From Irineochytrium annulatum (taxonomy: Eukaryota; Chytridiomycota; Chytridiomycetes; Chytridiales; Chytridiaceae), in the NCBI GenBank assembly GCA_027600665.1, contig JADGJL010000163.1:1-35978 (forward strand): a DNA stretch of 35,978 nucleotides, in the 5' to 3' direction. Below the pieces are notes generated by a model. The model had not been told where the DNA came from and did no database searches. It worked only from the letters and a program-made list of their open reading frames with translations. The position numbers and the translations under genes are program-made. Of this stretch, positions 30,221 through 35,978 are shown piece by piece (positions within the stretch are counted from its first letter, which is position 1; every line of letters begins with the position of its first letter).

Positions 30221-32072
30221 GGATTTCAATAACATCAACATCGGTTTTGATCGTGTACAGACCGAGATCGACACCAAAGGCACGCCAGCAGATGCCCAGG
30301 CTAAAGCCGATGCAGCCAAGGCGTCAGCTATTGCCGCGGCTGCTGCTGATCTGGCTGCACATAAGGCACGCGGGGCAGATGAGCATCCCACGGCAAAGGG
30401 AAATGCCGCAGGGTTTATGTCTGCTGCTGACAAGCTCAAATCTGATGCCAGCACCAGTGCCGCAACTCCTGACACTATCATGCAGCGTGACGCAGAGGGG
30501 CGGGCCAAGGTAGCGGCTCCAGCGGCAGCAGACGACATTGCCCGGAAGGCAGAAACGGACGCCGTACAATCCAATCTGGACAGCCATACGGGCGATACAG
30601 TAAAGCATGTCACACAGGCCGAACACGACAAACTGAACGGCATTGCTGCTGGAGCTGAGGTCAACCAGAATGCATTTGCAGTTATCAATGATGTAGAAGC
30701 TTCGAGCAAGTCTGATACAGTTGTTTTCGTGGGTGGTACGGGGATTACAGTCACAACCGATCCCGAGGGCAAGAGGATTGTTTTGACGGCAACAGGGGAA
30801 GCAACGCCGGGGGCTCATGCATCATCCCATATCACAGGCGGTACGGACGTAATTCCTGACGCAGTGGTTGGTGGCTCCAGTGGCCTGATGAGCGGTTCGG
30901 ATGCTAAGTATGTTCGCCAGGATGGGGAGACGAAGACCGGGGCGCAAGCAAAAGCTGATGAAGCAAAACAAGCTGCAATAGATGTAAGCTTACCACGTGC
31001 AGGCGGAGCATTGACTGGACCGTTACGATTTAGCAATTGGGGAGAAATCAGCGCAAGCACAGGTGGGTATGTGTTGTATGGCCATAACTGCTATTTGGAT
31101 GCGGCTGGTGTCGTGTATCGTTACCGTAACACTCACGCCAATATGGGTGCGCGAGGGATTGTATTCCGTCTTGGTGCTGGTCTTCAAGGGGCTTGGATGT
31201 TTGATATGGGAGCAATCGCAACAACAGCAGGGGCATCATTTACGCCTGTACTTAAACGTCTGCTCAATACGGACGACTACAGCGCAATTGTGCAGGATTA
31301 TATTCGCCAGCCAGGATATGCAGTGACAACAGGTTCAGCATCTACTTATATTGTCACACTCAGCCCTGCACCTGCATCGTTACCGGACGGGTTCGGGGTT
31401 ACGATCATTCCACACGTTGATAACAGCGCAACACCAACACTTAACGTAAACGGGCTTGGTGCGGTTGCGCTAAAGGACCAAAAAGGTGTAGCGTATGCTG
31501 CTGGTAAACTGGTTGCCGGACGGCCTTATACGTTTCGTAAGGTAGGATCGGATTTTTTGGCCGATAGCTCTGGTGGCTCAGGTAACGCAGTAGCGGGAGA
31601 TATCAGAGCAGGGAAAACGGCGACAAACGATGGCGGGGATGTCGTAGGAAACGTGGTTGTTCGGAATACATCACAAACGAATATAACACCAACAACAAGT
31701 GCCCAAACGCTGCAACCTGGAATTTATGACTATCCCATTGTGGTAGCGGGTGTTCCCGCAGCAACAGCAGATCTACTGACTCAAACTCAATCGGTGCCTG
31801 CGAATTCAAGTAGAGCTTTTAATTATGCAACCCAACCTAATATAGCATTTGTTACTACAAGTGCATCGATGGCCCAACAGCACGCAATGATGCTACTGGG
31901 GCCTACTCCTAGAATTAACCATAACGGAACAGTCCTTTTCACAGACACTTTGAACCCAAATGGTTACAGTCAAGCCCTTTCTTATTCGAGTTGGAATGGG
32001 TCAAGTTACCAAATATATAACAATAATGGAGTAGCAGCAAATCTCACTGTGGAAGCGTATTTCAAACGATAA
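30174..32072 (+). CDS. tail fibre / receptor-binding protein
   Basis: A 632-aa fibre. ATG 30174 is set by AAGGAG 10 nt upstream. The N-terminal attachment part (NRFANLEGSKKISEDFNNIN) is followed by an alanine-rich helical shaft and repeated linkers (HVTQAEHDKLNGIAAGAEVN; PGAHASSHITGGTDVIPDAV). The C-terminal part is strand-rich with Asn/Thr/Ser, suggesting a receptor-binding head. It lies after the cargo segment and before lysis genes, the usual fibre position. Confidence 0.86.
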   Translation: MANRFANLEGSKKISEDFNNINIGFDRVQTEIDTKGTPADAQAKADAAKASAIAAAAADLAAHKARGADEHPTAKGNAAGFMSAADKLKSDASTSAATPDTIMQRDAEGRAKVAAPAAADDIARKAETDAVQSNLDSHTGDTVKHVTQAEHDKLNGIAAGAEVNQNAFAVINDVEASSKSDTVVFVGGTGITVTTDPEGKRIVLTATGEATPGAHASSHITGGTDVIPDAVVGGSSGLMSGSDAKYVRQDGETKTGAQAKADEAKQAAIDVSLPRAGGALTGPLRFSNWGEISASTGGYVLYGHNCYLDAAGVVYRYRNTHANMGARGIVFRLGAGLQGAWMFDMGAIATTAGASFTPVLKRLLNTDDYSAIVQDYIRQPGYAVTTGSASTYIVTLSPAPASLPDGFGVTIIPHVDNSATPTLNVNGLGAVALKDQKGVAYAAGKLVAGRPYTFRKVGSDFLADSSGGSGNAVAGDIRAGKTATNDGGDVVGNVVVRNTSQTNITPTTSAQTLQPGIYDYPIVVAGVPAATADLLTQTQSVPANSSRAFNYATQPNIAFVTTSASMAQQHAMMLLGPTPRINHNGTVLFTDTLNPNGYSQALSYSSWNGSSYQIYNNNGVAANLTVEAYFKR

Positions 32073-32085
32073 GGAGAGGGTAAAT

Positions 32086-32322
32086 GTGAATTCTACAGAG
32101 TGGATCAAATCAAACTATATGGTTGTTAATGACCCGTATATAGGAGAATCTGTTTACTGGGGAAACGGGATCATTTATTACGGCATCCTTACCCCAGTAG
32201 ATAAATTTATCGAAATGTTCGGGGATGTGATCGAAGAGTCAATCGAATCTAATGTTGATGTTAAACAGGCAATTAGAGATAGCGACCCTGAAAACAGTAA
32301 AGGCTTTAACGAAATATTGTAA
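32086..32322 (+). CDS. small post-fibre protein, unknown role
   Basis: A 78-aa acidic protein with GTG start and AAGGAGAGGG upstream. Aromatic-rich front (SNYMVVNDPYIGESVYW), helical tail. Genes in this position can be fibre chaperones, as the T4 gp38/lambda Tfa position suggests, but I see no family match. Two terminator-like hairpins follow. Confidence 0.68.
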   Translation: MNSTEWIKSNYMVVNDPYIGESVYWGNGIIYYGILTPVDKFIEMFGDVIEESIESNVDVKQAIRDSDPENSKGFNEIL

Positions 32323-32325
32323 CAG

Positions 32326-32382
32326 GCGTTCCGACATCGGAGCGCTATTTTTATGTCCTCTGGAGTGGTCAGAGGGCTTTTC
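32326..32382 (+). terminator. tandem terminators before the lysis genes
   Basis: GCGTTCCG/CGGAGCGC (32326-32345, one G-U) is followed by TATTTTT. A second stem GTCCTCTG/CAGAGGGC (32355-32377) is followed by CTTTTC. Tandem hairpins between the fibre gene and lysis genes probably limit lysis expression. Confidence 0.78.
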
Positions 32383-32412
32383 AATATATTCAGATAGAGA
32401 CGGGGGAGCAGG

Positions 32413-32703
32413 ATGGAATGGACGGTACTAATCAGTGTAGTCGCGGCTATTAGCGGTCTCATCTTAGGGTGGTCTGGACGTACCAGATCATTTAGACAAG
32501 ACATTATCCAAGAGGCGGGAGCTGATGCCTTGCAACGCGCAGATGTGGACTACATAAAGCGCGGCGTGGATGATATCCGACTTGAACAAAGGGTTCAGGC
32601 GCAGCGTGTAGATGCATTGTCGGAGCGGGTCACGCGGGTTGAGGAATCAGCTAAGCAAGCCCATAAACGGATTGACCGAAAAGAAGATATTGGAGGCGCA
32701 TAG
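32413..32703 (+). CDS. XhlA-like membrane protein of the lysis cassette
   Basis: A 96-aa protein with an N-terminal membrane helix (LISVVAAISGLILGW, about 5-19) followed by a charged coiled coil (about 25-90). This topology resembles haemolysin XhlA or holin-associated proteins seen next to holins in Bacillus phages. It is 3 bp from the holin gene and likely helps control holin timing. Confidence 0.75.
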   Translation: MEWTVLISVVAAISGLILGWSGRTRSFRQDIIQEAGADALQRADVDYIKRGVDDIRLEQRVQAQRVDALSERVTRVEESAKQAHKRIDRKEDIGGA

Positions 32704-32706
32704 ATT

Positions 32707-32985
32707 ATGCAATGGGAAATTATTCAGGGATTAATTGATGGTAGGCTGCTGATCGTATTGGCAGCCTGCTGGGTGATAGGGTACGTATTGAAGTCAACGC
32801 CGAAGGTACTAGATTGGACTATCATTTATATCGTTTCCGGTGTAGCTATTGTATTTTCTATCCTGATGCTTGGCCTGAGCGTGGAGAGCGTGGTACAGGG
32901 CGTTCTAGTGGGCGCTGTGGCGGTTTACGGGAATCAGTTGGTAAAGCAGACGAAAAAGGGAGCTGGTACAGATGCAAGCGCGTAA
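32707..32985 (+). CDS. holin, phage_holin_5_2-like
   Basis: A 92-aa protein with three predicted membrane helices (about 14-30, 36-55, 57-80) and a basic C-terminus (KQTKKG). The sequence RLLIVLAACWVIGYVLKSTP fits the small phage holin family. It would permeabilise the membrane to let the endolysin act. GGAGG lies 10 nt upstream. It overlaps the endolysin gene by 14 nt. Confidence 0.9.
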   Translation: MQWEIIQGLIDGRLLIVLAACWVIGYVLKSTPKVLDWTIIYIVSGVAIVFSILMLGLSVESVVQGVLVGAVAVYGNQLVKQTKKGAGTDASA

Positions 32986-33907
32986 ACAGGGCAATGCTCA
33001 GGGGATTGACGTATCCCATCACAACGGCAATATCGATTTCAAAAAGGTGGCAGCGGACGGGATTTCATTTGTCTTCATGAAGGCCACACAAGGCAAGTCC
33101 TTCAGGTCAACCAAGTTTCTGCAGTTTGTCCGAGATGCAAAGGCGGCTGGCCTACTGATCGGTGCATACCACTACGTGGATGACTCTGCTGGCAGCGTGG
33201 ACGCAGCGAAAGCGGAAGCGGCCAACTTCTATAAGGCTATCCAGGATGCTGGTGGGATCAGCGTGTTTGATCTACCGCCTGTGATGGACTATGAATCAAA
33301 CAAAAAGGGTTATAGCAAAGCTACGATTACGGCAGTAGCCAAGACGTTTCTGGAAGAGACCCACAGGCTAACCGGAGTTAAACCGCTGGTGTATACATAC
33401 CCGGCGTTTATCGGCAACTTTATAGGCTTGTCCTCATATCCTCTCTGGATTGCACGATACAGTAACCAAACGCCTGCTGATGCTTCTGGTTGGACACGTT
33501 GGGACTTCTGGCAGTACAGCGATGGCGCGGCTGGTGGGTATTTGCCACGGGGTAATCGCAAGGTTGACGGGATCAACGGTGCGGTGGATCTGAATGAATT
33601 TGACGGCACGCTTACAGAGATGAAAGCCAAGTATTCAAAGAAGAGTGAACCAGTTAAGGAGGACAAGCCAGTGACACAGGAGAGAGACATTAATGTGCCC
33701 AGCAAGTGGGCAGAAGCGGCATGGGCAGAGGTTACAGCCAATGGTTATTTTGACGGTACCCGTCCGGGGGCACAGATCACGAGGGAAGAAGCAGGGGTAG
33801 TCATTAATCGGCTCAGGAAAAATATCCTGGCCTTGATTGCAGGGACCAATGGGGATGTTAAAGCTATGGACTTGAGATTGAAAAAGATTGAAGCAAGTCA
33901 GGAATAA
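32972..33907 (+). CDS. endolysin: GH25 lysozyme with SLH-like tail
   Basis: A 311-aa muramidase that cleaves peptidoglycan at lysis. The GH25 domain spans about 8-215: GIDVSHHNGNIDF with Asp near 13, then PPVMDYES near 106 carrying the catalytic Asp/Glu pair, and FWQYSDG near 182. Residues about 240-290 (WAEAAWAEVTANGYFDGT, TREEAGVVINRL) resemble one S-layer-homology-like wall-binding repeat. No signal peptide, so export depends on the holin. It overlaps holin. Confidence 0.94.
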   Translation: MQARKQGNAQGIDVSHHNGNIDFKKVAADGISFVFMKATQGKSFRSTKFLQFVRDAKAAGLLIGAYHYVDDSAGSVDAAKAEAANFYKAIQDAGGISVFDLPPVMDYESNKKGYSKATITAVAKTFLEETHRLTGVKPLVYTYPAFIGNFIGLSSYPLWIARYSNQTPADASGWTRWDFWQYSDGAAGGYLPRGNRKVDGINGAVDLNEFDGTLTEMKAKYSKKSEPVKEDKPVTQERDINVPSKWAEAAWAEVTANGYFDGTRPGAQITREEAGVVINRLRKNILALIAGTNGDVKAMDLRLKKIEASQE

Positions 33908-34020
33908 AATCAGGAATATTTAACGGAATAATTTACATTGTAATTGACAAACGTCTCTACAACCAATTCACGATAAAACCAGAAATTTAACAACCATAAT
34001 CCTAATCGCTTGGAAATATC

Positions 34021-34056
34021 AAAGGCCCTACCAGTTAATCTGGCGGGGCCTTTTTT
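34021..34056 (+). terminator. strong terminator after the endolysin gene
   Basis: AAAGGCCC (34021-34028) pairs with GGGCCTTT (34046-34053), with an inner CCAG/CTGG, followed by T6. It ends the late transcript. About 110 bp between the endolysin stop and this hairpin show nothing else clear. Confidence 0.9.
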
Positions 34057-34090
34057 GCGTTCATCAAACATAGACATGCACACTAATCTA

Positions 34091-34119
34091 TTGACTTTAG
34101 TAAATAGGTATGGTATATT
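34091..34119 (+). promoter_or_regulatory. strong promoter for small membrane peptides
   Basis: TTGACT (34091-34096), 17-bp spacer, TATATT (34114-34119). The predicted start near 34126 coincides with the ribosome site GGGAGGTGAG, so the leader is very short. It drives the 39-aa peptide frame at 34143 and perhaps the genes behind it. It should be active in the lysogen. Confidence 0.72.
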
Positions 34120-34142
34120 ATTTATGGGAGGTGAGAACAAGA

Positions 34143-34262
34143 ATGAAGAAAAAAAGGAGAAAGAAAAAGGAACTCCCGGTGGACAAGCTGGTTACGCTTC
34201 TCACGGCCATTGTCAGCTTGCTTACCGCAGTAGTCAACCTCATCATAGTCCTTCGCCGTTAG
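34143..34262 (+). CDS. 39-aa basic membrane peptide
   Basis: The frame has a very basic N-terminus (KKKRRKKKELP), then one hydrophobic helix (LVTLLTAIVSLLTAVVNLI) and an LRR end. GGGAGGTGAG lies 8-10 nt upstream, and a strong promoter precedes it. Size and form recall type I toxin peptides or holin-like small proteins, but I cannot match it to TxpA, BsrG or Fst. A hairpin and a possible antisense promoter lie downstream. Confidence 0.62.
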   Translation: MKKKRRKKKELPVDKLVTLLTAIVSLLTAVVNLIIVLRR

Positions 34263-34279
34263 GCGGGACTTGAGGGTAG

Positions 34280-34310
34280 CACGGTCGGTTAATCCCAAAG
34301 GCCGACCGTG
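34280..34310. other. 9-bp perfect hairpin downstream of the peptide
   Basis: CACGGTCGG (34280-34288) and CCGACCGTG (34302-34310) enclose a 13-nt loop. There is no clean T-run on either strand, so it may stabilise an mRNA 3' end or form part of an antisense pairing region. Position fits the 3' untranslated part of the 39-aa peptide mRNA. Confidence 0.55.
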
Positions 34311-34337
34311 TGAGTTCCTTAATCCTTCTCTTCCCTT

Positions 34338-34346
34338 AGTATAGCA
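34338..34346 (-). promoter_or_regulatory. possible antisense extended -10
   Basis: On the minus strand TGCTATACT is an extended -10 element. The -35 region (TACATG) is poor. Transcription would run leftward through the hairpin into the 3' end of the 39-aa frame, the layout of TxpA/RatA-like loci. Weak, pattern-based. Confidence 0.3.
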
Positions 34347-34371
34347 TGACAAGAAGGGAGCATGTATAATC

Positions 34372-34467
34372 ATGAGTATGTCAAAAATAACTAAAGTGAC
34401 TTTGATCATCAGTTTGCTTTCACTGGGTCTAAGTGTCGCTACAATGGTAATATTGATTACGAGGTGA
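34372..34467 (+). CDS. 31-aa membrane peptide
   Basis: A short frame with one hydrophobic helix (VTLIISLLSLGLSVATMVIL) and a basic end. AAGGGAG lies about 11 nt upstream, a little far. Its stop is 4 nt before the HTH gene, whose ribosome site is inside its last codons, so coupling is likely. Together with the 39-aa peptide it makes a pair of tiny membrane proteins. Confidence 0.5.
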   Translation: MSMSKITKVTLIISLLSLGLSVATMVILITR

Positions 34468-34471
34468 TTTG

Positions 34472-34699
34472 ATGGAACGGGACGATCTGATCCGCATCAT
34501 ACAAGAGAACGTATTAACATCTGCTGAAACAGTGGAGTTGCTTGGTGTATCCAAACAAAGCCTACTGTCCTTAGTTCAGCGTGGTAAATTGCAGCCAGTC
34601 AAAGAGTCCGGGTCAGTTCGTCTCTTTCTCAAATCGGATGTTGAGGACCGTAAGCGAGAGGCGGAACAGTTGCGTGAGAAGTATAGACCATATGAATGA
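34472..34699 (+). CDS. HTH_17/MerR-like small DNA-binding protein
   Basis: A 75-aa protein with LTSAETVELLGVSKQSLLSL and then GKLQPVKESGSVRLFLKSD, the winged-helix pattern of excisionase-like HTH_17 proteins. ATG 34472 with AGGTGA upstream is used over TTG 34469. It could regulate the small peptide operon or be a second recombination directionality factor. Confidence 0.75.
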   Translation: MERDDLIRIIQENVLTSAETVELLGVSKQSLLSLVQRGKLQPVKESGSVRLFLKSDVEDRKREAEQLREKYRPYE

Positions 34700-34706
34700 A
34701 TATTTT

Positions 34707-34735
34707 AACCCACCAGCTCATTCCGGTGGGTTTTT
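34707..34735. terminator. terminator between convergent genes
   Basis: AACCCACC (34707-34714) pairs with GGTGGGTT (34725-34732), followed by TTTTT on the plus strand. It ends the HTH transcript and overlaps the stop of the convergent minus-strand gene. Confidence 0.85.
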
Positions 34736-34981
34736 CTCTTTTGGCTTCAACGGCTTTTTAGTCAGTGTCTTGTAATACTCCCAAGGAACACCGTTGTAAT
34801 TCCATCGGTTCTTCTGTTTCGGTCTCTTTTGAATAACTACCTTCATTTCAATGTTTGAAACCTTCCGTTGAAATCCAGATGCGAAGTCTTTGCATTGTTT
34901 CAATCCTCGTTCTTCTGTCTCGCCATAAAATACACGAATTAAAAAACCATTCGCCATTACTTCCATCTTATACACGTTCAT
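34718..34981 (-). CDS. hypothetical minus-strand protein
   Basis: An 87-aa basic protein; the N-terminal half is strand-rich (MNVYKMEVMANGFLIRVFYG), the C-terminal half lysine- and proline-rich. The second in-frame ATG (34981) suits AAAGGG about 8 nt upstream better than ATG 34987. An extended -10 (TGGTATGAT, 35022-35014) lies upstream on this strand. No family recognised. Confidence 0.65.
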   Translation of the reverse strand: MNVYKMEVMANGFLIRVFYGETEERGLKQCKDFASGFQRKVSNIEMKVVIQKRPKQKNRWNYNGVPWEYYKTLTKKPLKPKEKNPPE

Positions 34982-35013
34982 CTGCATGTCCCTTTCTAGA
35001 TGCGATTACTTAA

Positions 35014-35022
35014 ATCATACCA
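35014..35022 (-). promoter_or_regulatory. extended -10 for the 87-aa gene
   Basis: TGGTATGAT on the minus strand is a TGN extended -10 about 33 bp before the start codon. The -35 region is weak. It would support independent expression of the reversed gene from the lysogen. Confidence 0.45.
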
Positions 35023-35061
35023 AAAACATCCGAGAAAACCACTTCGTTAAAACAGATAAAA

Positions 35062-35090
35062 GATAATATATAGATAATATTCGACAATAT
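35062..35090 (+). repeat. phased AT-rich repeats next to LexA promoter
   Basis: GATAATAT at 35062 and 35073 and GACAATAT at 35083 recur at 11- and 10-bp steps, one helical turn. The palindrome AATACGTATT (35091-35100) follows and touches the -35 hexamer of the LexA-box promoter. They could be activator, Xis or bend sites. Function unknown. Confidence 0.45.
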
Positions 35091-35098
35091 AATACGTA

Positions 35099-35127
35099 TT
35101 AACAAGAACGTATGTTCCGTGTATAAT
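35099..35127 (+). promoter_or_regulatory. LexA-controlled promoter
   Basis: TTAACA (35099-35104), 17-bp spacer and a perfect TATAAT (35122-35127). The spacer contains AGAACGTATGTTCC (35105-35118), 13 of 14 to the Gram-positive LexA consensus CGAACRNRYGTTYC. A LexA dimer here would block RNA polymerase; SOS would open a strong rightward promoter. The predicted start is near 35134. The target is the hairpin-rich segment that follows. Confidence 0.8.
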
Positions 35128-35133
35128 GATAGA

Positions 35134-35313
35134 TGTATCTTTAAAACAAAGTCAATGCAAAGTTTCGTGAAGTTTTTAAATGTAAAGTTTTACCTCTGGG
35201 TCGTTCGACATATTATGACACCGAATGTCATAGGAAAAAGGTATTATTTACATAACAACATTTCAGAGCAAATTGCTCTGAAACCTCCAGGGGAGGGCGG
35301 GGAAATAACCGCC
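35134..35313 (+). ncRNA. SOS-inducible structured RNA candidate
   Basis: Downstream of the LexA promoter lie four hairpins in 100 bases: TATGACA/TGTCATA (35214-35232), TTTCAGAGC/GCTCTGAAA (35261-35283), CCTCC/GGAGG (35284-35296), and GGCGG/CCGCC (35296-35313). No gene with a ribosome site is present; an open frame from ATG 35155 to 35352 (65 codons) has no ribosome site and no recognised sequence, but cannot be excluded as a short SOS peptide. The RNA would run into the 3' end of the convergent XRE gene. The last two hairpins could instead belong to that gene's 3' end. Confidence 0.4.
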
Positions 35314-35315
35314 GT

Positions 35316-35543
35316 TTACTCAAAATCACTGATTTCAATTTTCCATTCATAAAAGGCATCCATTGGTCGCTTGAATACAATGGATGCGACTTTTAAGTCT
35401 TCGGGCTGCATCACTCTCTCATCTTGGCAGAAGTGTGATATAACTCGCGGGTGTCTACCTACTATGTCTGCATATTTCGCCTGAGTCCAGCCTTTTGAAT
35501 CAATGAAATCTCCGAGTAAACACCTCCCACGGGAGACATTCAC
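35316..35543 (-). CDS. XRE-type regulator at right end
   Basis: A 75-aa protein with GWTQAKYADIVGRHPRVISH (about 18-37) as a helix-turn-helix followed by PEDLKVASIVFKRPMDAF. GTG 35543 is preceded by GGAGGT 6 nt upstream. It is transcribed away from the 49-aa gene and toward the LexA promoter, so it may control this right-end module, and SOS transcription would be antisense to its 3' end. Confidence 0.72.
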   Translation of the reverse strand: MNVSRGRCLLGDFIDSKGWTQAKYADIVGRHPRVISHFCQDERVMQPEDLKVASIVFKRPMDAFYEWKIEISDFE

Positions 35544-35628
35544 TTATTGACCTCCAGAGTAACTAAGATGCCTTGATTATAGCATTCTGTAACTCAAAGG
35601 GTAAACATGACAGTAAAGGACGTGCAAA

Positions 35629-35778
35629 ATGCAGACTCATCAAATTGAGATTAAGCAAGCACTAGACAGAAATGCCGCGGAGGAGTTAGCGAAGATTGTA
35701 ATTGAGGTTCATGAAATAGATTCACCCGTCACTGTAAAAGTGACCTCACCAAAAGACGAGTACATATTCGTAATTTGA
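35629..35778 (+). CDS. 49-aa right-end microprotein
   Basis: A small acidic protein with an amphipathic helix (IKQALDRNAAEELAKIVIEV) and a strand pair. AAAGGA about 9 nt upstream and a strong terminator after it indicate a real gene. It is divergent from the XRE gene and may be its partner. Function unknown. Confidence 0.6.
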   Translation: MQTHQIEIKQALDRNAAEELAKIVIEVHEIDSPVTVKVTSPKDEYIFVI

Positions 35779-35783
35779 ATTGC

Positions 35784-35833
35784 AAAAAAAGAGCTGAAGA
35801 GTCCATCGAATTGGATTCCTTAGCTCTTTTTTT
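35784..35833. terminator. bidirectional terminator at the right end
   Basis: AAAAAAAGAGCT (35784-35795) and AGCTCTTTTTTT (35822-35833) enclose an inner stem with TCCA/TGGA. Poly-A and poly-T ends allow termination both ways. It insulates the phage from host transcription, just inside the right arm repeats. Confidence 0.88.
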
Positions 35834-35834
35834 C

Positions 35835-35854
35835 TACCCTCATTTTACCCACAA
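35835..35854. repeat. right integrase arm-type repeat pair
   Basis: TACCCTCAT (35835) and TACCCACAA (35846) are 11 bp apart and match the left pair at 79-98 in sequence, spacing and orientation. Further TTGTAGAT copies at 35861 and 35881 could be extra Int or Xis sites. This marks the right end of the element. Confidence 0.6.
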
Positions 35855-35905
35855 AATGAGTTGTAGATGCTTGTTTTTGCTTGTAGATATAAGTAGATAT
35901 AAAAT

Positions 35906-35927
35906 CTCGAAAACCCGCTTGCCGTAT
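35906..35927. other. candidate right attachment core (attR side)
   Basis: Begins CTCGAAAACCC and is a near reverse complement of 41-60, with a 2-base insertion and one substitution. It lies about 50 bp outside the arm repeats, the usual core distance. About 50 bp beyond it show no gene and could be host DNA. Confidence 0.35.
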
Positions 35928-35978
35928 AGCATTATATAGATTAAACTAGAAGCTTGTAGGTTACATTAAATAGATGTT

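Noticed and set aside
35155..35352. 65-codon frame after the LexA promoter as a firm gene
   Set aside because: No ribosome site, no recognised sequence and it runs through four hairpins; kept only as an alternative within the structured RNA entry.
1..35978. tRNA genes
   Set aside because: No cloverleaf with a TTC-type T-loop and acceptor stem was noticed by eye; a tRNAscan-SE run would settle it.

Overview
The window is an essentially complete temperate siphophage of the Listeria A118 / Bacillus phage kind, most likely an integrated prophage of a Paenibacillus-like Firmicute. The host call is inference. It rests on the moderate GC content, AAGGAGG-type ribosome sites with frequent TTG/GTG starts, B. 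subtilis-type LexA boxes, a secreted copper-amine-oxidase-N-like 'stalk' domain protein and an SLH-like tail on the endolysin, both common in Paenibacillus and Brevibacillus. No chromosomal gene is visible, so the window appears cut close to the prophage ends. Both ends carry paired TACCC-type integrase arm repeats in direct orientation. Outside these lies an inverted CTCGAAAACCC motif that may represent the phage-side core half-sites.

Layout. 1-2.8 kb: integrase (minus), ImmA-like protease and cI-like repressor (minus), then a divergent Cro-like regulator and an excisionase-like protein, with three TACC/GGTA operators and two similar promoters between them. 3-4.9 kb: small early genes of unknown function, several translationally coupled. 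5-7.6 kb: replication module of an O-like initiator with an internal iteron/AT-rich origin, a G39P-like helicase loader and a DnaB helicase. 7.7-12.7 kb: small accessory genes, two tandem ArpU-like late regulators separated by a terminator, zinc-ribbon proteins, a hidden minus-strand membrane microprotein and a second, catalytic-domain-only tyrosine recombinase. 12.7-13.2 kb: dyad-rich non-coding DNA, a candidate packaging or recombination site.

13.2-32.3 kb: the late operon. It runs small and large terminase, portal, MuF-like minor capsid protein, scaffold, coat, connector/completion proteins, tail tube, frameshifted G/GT tail chaperones, tape measure, baseplate/hub and tail fibre. A small cargo (moron) segment at 28.1-29.9 kb interrupts the tail genes; it includes the stalk-domain protein and one reversed gene. 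32.4-33.9 kb: XhlA-like membrane protein, holin and GH25 endolysin. 34-35.8 kb: accessory right end with two tiny membrane peptides under a strong promoter, an HTH protein, a reversed orphan, a LexA-box promoter reading into a hairpin-rich segment, a reversed XRE gene and a 49-aa protein.

How it works together (inference from families and sites). Lysogeny is held by the repressor on the three operators. DNA damage could break it by ImmA-dependent loss of the repressor, as in ICEBs1, and by LexA release at a box upstream of int and at the right-end promoter. Replication would start from the iterons inside the initiator gene, ArpU-like factors would turn on the late operon, and holin plus GH25 lysozyme would end the cycle. 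The most unusual items are the LexA-controlled structured RNA candidate, the iterons read in all three codon phases, the hidden microproteins and the packaging-proximal dyad region.
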